Assembly: GCA_964508715.1 (NCBI GenBank)
Contig: CAZDUX010000005.1
Location: forward strand, 127,690 to 191,689
DNA length: 64,000 nt
Origin: JAKALX01 sp964508715
GTDB taxonomy: Bacteria > Chloroflexota > Dehalococcoidia > Tepidiformales > Tepidiformaceae
Reading direction: 5' to 3'
Below are positions 58,379 to 64,000 of this stretch, piece by piece. Position 1 is the first letter of the stretch; every line of letters begins with the position of its first letter. Under the pieces are notes generated by a model, which saw only the letters and a program-made list of their open reading frames with translations, was not told the DNA's origin and made no database searches. Made by a program: the position numbers and the translations under genes.

Positions 58379-60271
58379 CTAGCTCCGAACCGTTTGCCGC
58401 GCTGGAAGGAACATTCGTGTCCGCAGCACCCGCTCTCGCTGTCGCTCTTCGTTCAGTGTCCGCCCGCGAGCCTTGAGCAGGTCGGTGAGTGCCACCATCC
58501 CGTGGAGCTCACAATGATCCTGGCGCGAAACGACCGGCATCCGCGTGATACCCGTCTCCGCCATCCGGTAGACCACAGTCCTCAGTGGCTCATCGGGAAA
58601 TGCCACGATGGGCTGCCCTTCGAGCACACCACCAACGGGCCGCGCTGCGTCGCCATTCTTCGACTGGTCGACCAGGAGTTGCAGGTGTGTCCGCGAGATC
58701 ACTCCGCAGAGCCGGCCGTCGTTATCCACGACCGGATAGAGCCGTTGGCCCGTCCGCTGGTGGTCCGACCGTAGTGATTGCCCTAACTCACCAATTGTCG
58801 TGGTAGCGGGGAACGCCGCGATGTTCGTGCGCATCACTTCCTTGACGAGCGTGATCTCCAGCGGGTCTACCGCATACTCGCTGCCGATGTGATACCCGCG
58901 GCGGCTGATCTTCTCCGTCAGGATAGACCGCTGGAGCGTCAACACCGTGAACCCATGGGCGATCATCACCGCCACCAGTAGCGGGAGCATCGCATTGACA
59001 TCGTGCGTCAACTCCAGCGCGAACACGACACCCGTCAACGGCGCGCGCATCGTCCCGCCGAGGATCGCCCCCATGGCGATCAGTGACCAGAACCCCGCAC
59101 CCTCCGCCGGCAAGATGTGCGCTTCGAGCCCGCCCAGGGCGCATCCCACCATGAGGAGCGGTGCCAGCACGCCCCCCGACGTACCCGATCCGAGGGCAAC
59201 TGCCCAGATGACCGACTTCACCAGCAGCACACCAATGATGAGCCGCATCGATGTGTCGCCGCCCAGCAGGTCGCCGATGTTGTTGTAGCCGACGCCCAGC
59301 GCCTCCGGGAAAAACAACCCGGCGATGCCAACCGCCAGCCCACCAATCGCCGGCCACCACATCCAGTGAATTGGTAGCCGGTGGAAGGCGTCCTCCATCG
59401 CATAGACGGCCTCCGTCATGGCCAGCGATGCGACCCCCGCGCTGAGGCCGATGACGACGCAGCCGAGCAGGCCCACGACACCGATGAAGGCTGCATGTTC
59501 CGGGACAGGAAAGATCGGCGCCGCACCCAGCAGATCGTGCCGGATGAGGGCGGCCACACCGCTCGCGAGGGCGACCGGGATAAGGCTCCGGGGCTTCCAC
59601 TCGAAGAGAAGGAGTTCTACCGCGAGCAACACCGAGGCTACGGGTGCAGCGAATGTCGCCGACATGCCGGCGGCCGCGCCGGCAACCAGCAGCGTCTTGC
59701 GTTCGGCACTCGTCAGGTGCAGGAACTGGGCGAAGATCGACCCGAACGCTCCGCCCGTCATGATGATCGGGCCTTCCGCGCCGAATGGACCACCCGACCC
59801 AATCGCGATCGCCGATGAGAGGGGCTTCCAGAACGCCACGCGCGGCTGCACCCGGCTCCCGTTCATGAGGATCGCTTCGATGGCCTCCGGAATCCCGTGG
59901 CCCCTGATCTTGTCCGACCCGTAGCGCGCCATGAATCCGACGACGATCCCGCCGATGACGGGTACCACGAGCACGAACGGCCCAATGTCATTGTTCGCGA
60001 TCGGGCTCACCGTCGTATTGATGCGATGGAAGAAGAACAGGTTCGTGAACAACCCGATGAGCCGGAGCAGTGCAAGCGCAACAAACGCACTGAAGACACC
60101 GATCCCAATCGCCAACGCCGAGATCGTGATCACGCGGGGCGTTGTCGTGAAGTCGCCCAGCCGTCCCTCGGCCTCGTTTGCCCCTATGCCTGCCGCCAGC
60201 CGGCGAAACATTCCCGGGATGTGCCCCACCCCGGCAAAGAACTGGTCGTCGGCTGTTTCCTCAATCGCCAT
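58379..60271 (-). CDS. ClC-type chloride channel/antiporter with C-terminal CBS pair
   Basis: The 630-residue membrane protein has ClC selectivity motifs: 'AIGSGGPFGAEGPIIMTGGAFGS' (G-S-G-x-P-type and the G-x-E-G-P gating Glu, about residues 143-165) and 'LGSGTSGGVLAPLLMVGCALGG' (about 358-380). About 12 helices occupy residues 50-460. Two CBS domains follow (about 475-605): 'VMRTNIAAFPATTTIGELGQSL' and 'GQPIVAFPDEPLRTVVYRMAETGITRMPVV'. CBS pairs bind adenine nucleotides and modulate transport. The MarR gene lies five bases upstream. Confidence 0.95.
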   Translation of the reverse strand: MAIEETADDQFFAGVGHIPGMFRRLAAGIGANEAEGRLGDFTTTPRVITISALAIGIGVFSAFVALALLRLIGLFTNLFFFHRINTTVSPIANNDIGPFVLVVPVIGGIVVGFMARYGSDKIRGHGIPEAIEAILMNGSRVQPRVAFWKPLSSAIAIGSGGPFGAEGPIIMTGGAFGSIFAQFLHLTSAERKTLLVAGAAAGMSATFAAPVASVLLAVELLLFEWKPRSLIPVALASGVAALIRHDLLGAAPIFPVPEHAAFIGVVGLLGCVVIGLSAGVASLAMTEAVYAMEDAFHRLPIHWMWWPAIGGLAVGIAGLFFPEALGVGYNNIGDLLGGDTSMRLIIGVLLVKSVIWAVALGSGTSGGVLAPLLMVGCALGGLEAHILPAEGAGFWSLIAMGAILGGTMRAPLTGVVFALELTHDVNAMLPLLVAVMIAHGFTVLTLQRSILTEKISRRGYHIGSEYAVDPLEITLVKEVMRTNIAAFPATTTIGELGQSLRSDHQRTGQRLYPVVDNDGRLCGVISRTHLQLLVDQSKNGDAARPVGGVLEGQPIVAFPDEPLRTVVYRMAETGITRMPVVSRQDHCELHGMVALTDLLKARGRTLNEERQRERVLRTRMFLPARQTVRS

Positions 60272-60276
60272 TCTGG

Positions 60277-60747
60277 CTAGGCTCCTACCCTCGTTTCGTG
60301 TGCCAGCGCCTCTTGCGCCGCCTCGAGACTCTCACCGCCACGGGTCAGCTCCTCCAGCACTCGGACGAGTGCCGGCCCCGCCTTTCGCAATTGCGCACGG
60401 TGATTCACGGAGAGGTCATGGAGTGCGCGCTCACCTGCTGGCGTGAGATGGACAATCACTTGCCGCCGGTCAGCTTCGCCCCGTGCTCGCTCCACATACC
60501 CATGAGCCGCAAGCCGGTCCACCAACTCCACCACGCTGTGGTGTCGCAACTGCAGCCGCTCGGCGAGTGCCGCCATGTTGGGCGTTTCCCCTTCTGGCAT
60601 CCCCTTGATTGCCAGCATCAACTGGTGCTGCTGTGGCTCCACCCCTGCGGCCCGTGCCGCATCCTCGCTAAACCTGAGGAACAGGCGGATCGCGTAGCGG
60701 AATTCGTGCAAAGCTCGGTAGTCGTCCAGGGAGACCTCTTCTGTCAT
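60277..60747 (-). CDS. MarR-family transcriptional regulator
   Basis: The 156-residue protein has the MarR winged helix: 'QHQLMLAIKGMPEGETPNMAALAERLQLRHHSVVELVDRLAAHGYVERARGEADRRQVIVHLTPAGERAL', read here as consecutive helices and wing with the D-R-R tip. It sits five bases ahead of the ClC gene and is probably transcribed with it. A palindrome in its promoter region (60760-60774) suggests autorepression. Effector unknown. Confidence 0.93.
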   Translation of the reverse strand: MTEEVSLDDYRALHEFRYAIRLFLRFSEDAARAAGVEPQQHQLMLAIKGMPEGETPNMAALAERLQLRHHSVVELVDRLAAHGYVERARGEADRRQVIVHLTPAGERALHDLSVNHRAQLRKAGPALVRVLEELTRGGESLEAAQEALAHETRVGA

Positions 60748-60759
60748 ATACTATCAGTC

Positions 60760-60774
60760 TATCGTCTCACGATA
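60760..60774. promoter_or_regulatory. Candidate MarR operator in the divergent promoter region
   Basis: A perfect 15-base palindrome, TATCGT-CTC-ACGATA, lies 13 bases upstream of the MarR start. It touches a TATTGT box for the leftward gene and a TACAAT box (60773-60778) for the rightward kinase gene. It could regulate both directions. Confidence 0.55.
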
Positions 60775-60990
60775 CAATATGCAGGTGAGCGAAATCCTCC
60801 TTCCCAGTCCGGGCCATTCTCCCATGTCACCGAGTTCTATTCGCTACCGTCTCCTTTCGGGCTGGTCCCCGATATTGGCGAGGTCGCGATATCGGTCCGT
60901 GATACTCATCCTTTTGCCCGAGGAAATCCGCACCGTCCTTCCCTACACTCCACCCGCTGGCTCCGTGGAGCACGGGCATTACAGGCGACG

Positions 60991-62085
60991 ATGAAGCACC
61001 TGGTCGCGGGAACCATCCGCAAGCGGTCACCGAATTGGGTTCGCAGCCTCGTTCTTGGCGAAGGGCGCGACGCGTATGCGGTTGTCTCCGAACTTGGCCA
61101 GCGCCTTGGCGCTACGCTTGCCCCCGAAGCAGTCCTGCCTGCTATCGTCGAAACCGTCTCGAAATCCATGAACCTCCCCTATGTTGGGATCGCCCTGAAG
61201 CATGGGGATGAGTTCGAGATTGCAGCTGAGTACGGCCTCACCGGTACCCCCGGACCCGGCGAGCACTACCTCATCGTCCCGCTCGTCTACCAGGGTGAAG
61301 TGATCGGCCAGATGTCACTCGCTCCCCGTGTCGTTGGCGAGGACTTCGACCCGAAAGACCGTCAGATCCTCGGCGACCTCGCCCGCCAGGCCGGCGTTGC
61401 AGCCTACGGCGTCCGCCTCACCGCCGACCTCCAGCGTTCCCGCGAGCGCCTCGTCAATGCCCGGGAAGAGGAACGCCGCCGCATCCGCCGCGACCTCCAC
61501 GACGGCATCGGCCCGGCCCTCGCTGCACTCACCCTCAAGCTCGACGCTGCTGGCAACCTCCTGGAACGAGACCCTGCTGCTGCCGCACACCTCATCGCCG
61601 AACTCCGTAACGAGGCCCAGGATGCCGTTTCTGATGTTCGCCGCCTTGTCTACGGCCTTCGTCCGCCTGCGCTCGATGACCTCGGCCTCGTCCCTGCGAT
61701 TCGCCAGTACGCGCTCCAATATGGCGGCCCCGGTAGTGCCGGCTCGAGTTCGATCGTCGTCACGGTCGACGCCCCGGAGAACCTGCCACCTCTCCCCGCT
61801 GCGCTCGAGGTCGTGGCCTATCGCGTCGCGCTGGAAGGCATCACGAACGCTGCCCGCCATGCCAATGCCCGGAATTGTGTCGTTCGCCTCTCGATCGGTG
61901 ACGCTTTCGCGATCGAGGTCATCGACGATGGGAACGGCCTCCGTGATGGCTGGCGCCCCGGTGTGGGCTTTGCATCCATTGGCGAGCGTGCCGGTGAACT
62001 CGGCGGTACCTGCACCATCGATCCCGAACCATCGGGAGGTGTTCATCTCACCGTTCGCCTCCCCCTCCAACAAGGACGCCCCTGA
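60991..62085 (+). CDS. Soluble sensor histidine kinase, NarL-type partner (GAF-HisKA_3-HATPase)
   Basis: From the ATG at 60991 the protein is 364 residues. A GAF-like domain covers about residues 25-145 ('LAPEAVLPAIVETVSKSMNLPYVGIAL', 'HYLIVPLVYQGEVIGQMSLAPR'). A HisKA_3 helix has the phospho-His in 'IRRDLHDGIGPALAALTLKL' (about 170). The HATPase_c part ends with 'VALEGITNAARHANA', 'EVIDDGNGL' and 'GVGFASIGERAGELGG'. No membrane helix is present, so the signal is cytoplasmic. The next gene, two bases on, is its response regulator. About 240 bases of leader separate it from the MarR start. Confidence 0.93.
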   Translation: MKHLVAGTIRKRSPNWVRSLVLGEGRDAYAVVSELGQRLGATLAPEAVLPAIVETVSKSMNLPYVGIALKHGDEFEIAAEYGLTGTPGPGEHYLIVPLVYQGEVIGQMSLAPRVVGEDFDPKDRQILGDLARQAGVAAYGVRLTADLQRSRERLVNAREEERRRIRRDLHDGIGPALAALTLKLDAAGNLLERDPAAAAHLIAELRNEAQDAVSDVRRLVYGLRPPALDDLGLVPAIRQYALQYGGPGSAGSSSIVVTVDAPENLPPLPAALEVVAYRVALEGITNAARHANARNCVVRLSIGDAFAIEVIDDGNGLRDGWRPGVGFASIGERAGELGGTCTIDPEPSGGVHLTVRLPLQQGRP

Positions 62086-62087
62086 CC

Positions 62088-62735
62088 GTGGACAACATCC
62101 GCATCCTCATCGCTGACGACCACACCCTCTTTCGGGGTGGACTCAAGGCCCTTCTCGCGTCCCTTCCCAACGTCGAGATCGTTGGTGAAGCTGCGGATGG
62201 CGAAGAGGCGATCGCATTCGCCGCTCAACTTCAGCCCGACGTTATCCTGATGGATATCCAGATGCCCCGCGTGAACGGTATCGAAGCCGCCCGCCGCATC
62301 CTCGAGAGCACTCCCCACATCGGTGTCCTCATGCTGACGATGTTTGAAGATGACGACAGCGTCTTCTCTGCGATGCGTGCCGGCGCACGTGGGTACGTCC
62401 TCAAAGGAGCCAGCCAGGGGGAACTCATCCGGGCCATCGAGGCGGTCGCGAGTGGCGAGGCCCTCTTCGGCCCTGGTGTCGCGGAGCGCCTCCTCACCTA
62501 CCTTGGCACACCTCGCCCCCGCCTCCGCGAGCGTACGTTCCCCGAACTCACAGAGCGAGAGCGTGAGGTTCTGAACCTCATCGCCGCCGGGAATAACAAC
62601 GCCACCATAGCGAACAAACTCGTGCTTAGCCCGAAGACAGTGCGCAACCACATCTCGAACATCTTCAGCAAGCTGCAGGTGGCCGATCGTGCTGAGGCAA
62701 TCATTCGTGCCCGCGAAGCCGGTATGGGGCGCTAA
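62088..62735 (+). CDS. NarL/FixJ-family response regulator
   Basis: The 215-residue protein (GTG start, two bases after the kinase stop) has a receiver domain with acidic pocket 'IADDHTLFRGG' (Asp10, Asp11), phospho-acceptor Asp56 in 'VILMDIQMP', 'MLTMFEDDDSV' and Lys in 'YVLKGASQGE'. A LuxR HTH follows at about residues 150-210: 'LTEREREVLNLIAAGNNNATIANKLVLSPKTVRNHISNIFSKL' as three helices. Target genes are unknown. It overlaps the stop of the convergent patatin-like gene by four bases. Confidence 0.96.
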   Translation: MDNIRILIADDHTLFRGGLKALLASLPNVEIVGEAADGEEAIAFAAQLQPDVILMDIQMPRVNGIEAARRILESTPHIGVLMLTMFEDDDSVFSAMRAGARGYVLKGASQGELIRAIEAVASGEALFGPGVAERLLTYLGTPRPRLRERTFPELTEREREVLNLIAAGNNNATIANKLVLSPKTVRNHISNIFSKLQVADRAEAIIRAREAGMGR

Positions 62736-63694
62736 CCTGCCGGCTGCTCGCTCGTGTGCAACCTGTGCCTCCAGCGTCCCGGGGCGAACCAGCGCCCGGT
62801 TGCCGGGTTCGCTGGAATTACCGTTCCAGTGGCTGGCTCCCGCCGAATGACACGGCCATCGGTGTCGAGTACGGACCTGAGCGTCTCCCGCGCCTCGGCG
62901 AGGGCCCGCTCGAGTTCTGCCTCGTCGACATGGATCCGCCACGGCGAAAGTGCATCGAGCTTCGGCCTGACGACCTGTACCGGCAGGTGCTGCTCTACCA
63001 CAGCCTGCATTGCATCGGTCGTTGCATGCGACAGTACCCCAAATGACCGTCGCAACACCCCGAGTGCTGTTCGCGGCCGGCACGAACCCTGGAGCGTGGA
63101 CGGTGTGAGGTCGATAGCAAGGATCTCCGTTGCCCCCATCGTCATCGCCGTCACCAGGTCGACGGATGCCGTAACACAGCCATCTACGTAGAGCTGACCA
63201 CCGATCTCCACAGGGTCGAAGATCCCGGGGATCGATGTCGACGCAAGGATTGCTGGTGCCAGTGGCCCGGCATTGAACACGGCCTTTCGGCCCTCCGAGA
63301 GGTTTGTCGCGATGACCGAAAGTGGAAGCCTTGTGTCGTCGAAGCGCATCTCGCCGATGTGATCACCGATGAGCCTCGGGACAATCTCGTTCGAGTAGAG
63401 CCCCCCGCCGCGCCGCACGACCCTCGCCAGCATGCGCAACGGATTGGGATGCAGCACCCGCACCCTGTGCAGCCCCCGCCACACATCCAGCAGCCCGCCG
63501 GGGTCGTCCGGGTACATCGCCACCCACGCCCCATTGAGCGAGCCCACGCTCGTTCCCACAACAACCTGGGGACGGAAGCCCATCTCGTGCGCCGCTTTCA
63601 CGTACGCCGCCTGCACGCTTCCGAAGGCCCCTCCGCCTCCCAGCACCAGTGCCGGCCTCGACTTCCTGTCGTTCACCGTATCACCCTCTACCAC
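62732..63694 (-). CDS. Patatin-like phospholipase
   Basis: The 320-residue protein has the patatin oxyanion loop 'LVLGGGGAFGSVQAAYV' (about residues 17-33), nucleophile Ser49 in G-T-S-V-G, and the dyad Asp in 'LYVDGCVTASVDL' (about 171). It belongs to the bacterial RssA/YchK-like lipid acyl hydrolases. A GTG six codons in is an alternative start. It is convergent with the response regulator. Confidence 0.93.
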   Translation of the reverse strand: MVEGDTVNDRKSRPALVLGGGGAFGSVQAAYVKAAHEMGFRPQVVVGTSVGSLNGAWVAMYPDDPGGLLDVWRGLHRVRVLHPNPLRMLARVVRRGGGLYSNEIVPRLIGDHIGEMRFDDTRLPLSVIATNLSEGRKAVFNAGPLAPAILASTSIPGIFDPVEIGGQLYVDGCVTASVDLVTAMTMGATEILAIDLTPSTLQGSCRPRTALGVLRRSFGVLSHATTDAMQAVVEQHLPVQVVRPKLDALSPWRIHVDEAELERALAEARETLRSVLDTDGRVIRREPATGTVIPANPATGRWFAPGRWRHRLHTSEQPAG

Positions 63695-64000
63695 CTAACC
63701 TCGTCAACCCTACAGCGTTCATGCATTCGGGACTTCCCTACCACCTCCCGGCTTTCTTACACCCTTACGGAGGGCCCTGCCGGTGCCGGGAACCGCGCCA
63801 TCGCGGTCTCATCGTCGTCACTTTACGCGACGATATGGGCCGGGTCACCGAGTTCACCGCTCTGGCGCCCCGTTCCTTACTATCCAGGTACCAGGCGTCA
63901 ACGCCTGTGTCTTCGAGCCGCTCACCCATCAATCCCGGGAGTTCCCTAGTGTAGTGGCACCGAAGAGTCTTTGACGGTGGCGAGAGCACTTTGAGCACGG
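63695..64000. other. Right-end region without a supported gene
   Basis: The last 306 bases contain only short frames with no family resemblance and no convincing ribosome-binding site. A gene beyond the edge may have its leader here. Confidence 0.4.

Overview
The window is a 64 kb piece of a GC-rich bacterial chromosome. It is gene-dense, on both strands, with many GTG and some TTG starts and short or overlapping intergenic junctions. I see no rRNA, tRNA, CRISPR array or insertion sequence. The mix of genes suggests a Chloroflexota-like, non-model soil or hot-spring type bacterium: F420/deazaflavin-type split-barrel enzymes, Tat translocase, B12-dependent methylmalonyl-CoA mutase, archaeal/actinobacterial-type inositol-phosphate synthase, a YhaO/YhaN-like nuclease pair, roadblock and DUF4388-like proteins, and many acyl-CoA and SDR enzymes. 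This assignment is an inference from gene content, not a search.

Layout. 1-5.7 kb: a truncated BtuF/FhuD-like binding lipoprotein, a membrane protein, a flavin reductase, an orphan PstS, a nitroreductase-family protein, a GNAT protein and an acyl-CoA dehydrogenase. 5.9-9.1 kb: a leftward deoxysugar cluster (RfbD, epimerase, RfbC) followed by YajQ. 9.3-12 kb: a ThDP enzyme, TatA and a PPOX enzyme. 12-16 kb: a leftward five-gene signalling operon that looks like a Streptomyces conservon without kinase or GTPase (NIT/HAMP receptor, two roadblock proteins, two DUF4388-like proteins). 16.2-19.2 kb: enoyl-CoA hydratase, a small sigma-like/secreted-protein cluster, a zinc-ribbon membrane protein and a HicBA toxin-antitoxin pair. 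19.2-20.8 kb: an inositol-1-phosphate synthase that carries an N-terminal helix-turn-helix domain and has a perfect palindrome at its own promoter. 21-24.6 kb: an FTR1 iron permease with a double-cupredoxin lipoprotein, then methylmalonyl-CoA mutase. 24.7-29.4 kb: lipocalin-like, beta-propeller and BNR-repeat proteins and an MFS transporter. 29.5-32.6 kb: a zinc/manganese ABC uptake operon ending with its Fur-family regulator. 32.6-39.4 kb: HDOD protein, YhaO/YhaN-like nuclease pair, cytochrome P450. 39.4-40.1 kb: two tandem, paralogous micro-ORFs for single-pass membrane proteins. 40.1-49.7 kb: aldo-keto reductase, mutS-mutL, PhyH-like dioxygenase, acyl-CoA synthetase-like protein, SDR, DUF1461 protein. 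49.8-51.8 kb: a c-di-AMP (ydaO-yuaA) riboswitch in front of a membrane glycosyltransferase. 52-58.3 kb: phosphotriesterase-like, crotonase, Pth, PHP, 7Fe ferredoxin, L25, an unknown protein and a beta-hydroxyacid dehydrogenase. 58.4-63.7 kb: ClC channel and MarR regulator, a NarL-type two-component pair and a patatin-like lipase.

The points most worth following up are the HTH-Ino1 fusion with its palindromic operator, the kinase-less conservon-like operon, the c-di-AMP riboswitch controlling a glycosyltransferase, and the pair of micro-membrane proteins.
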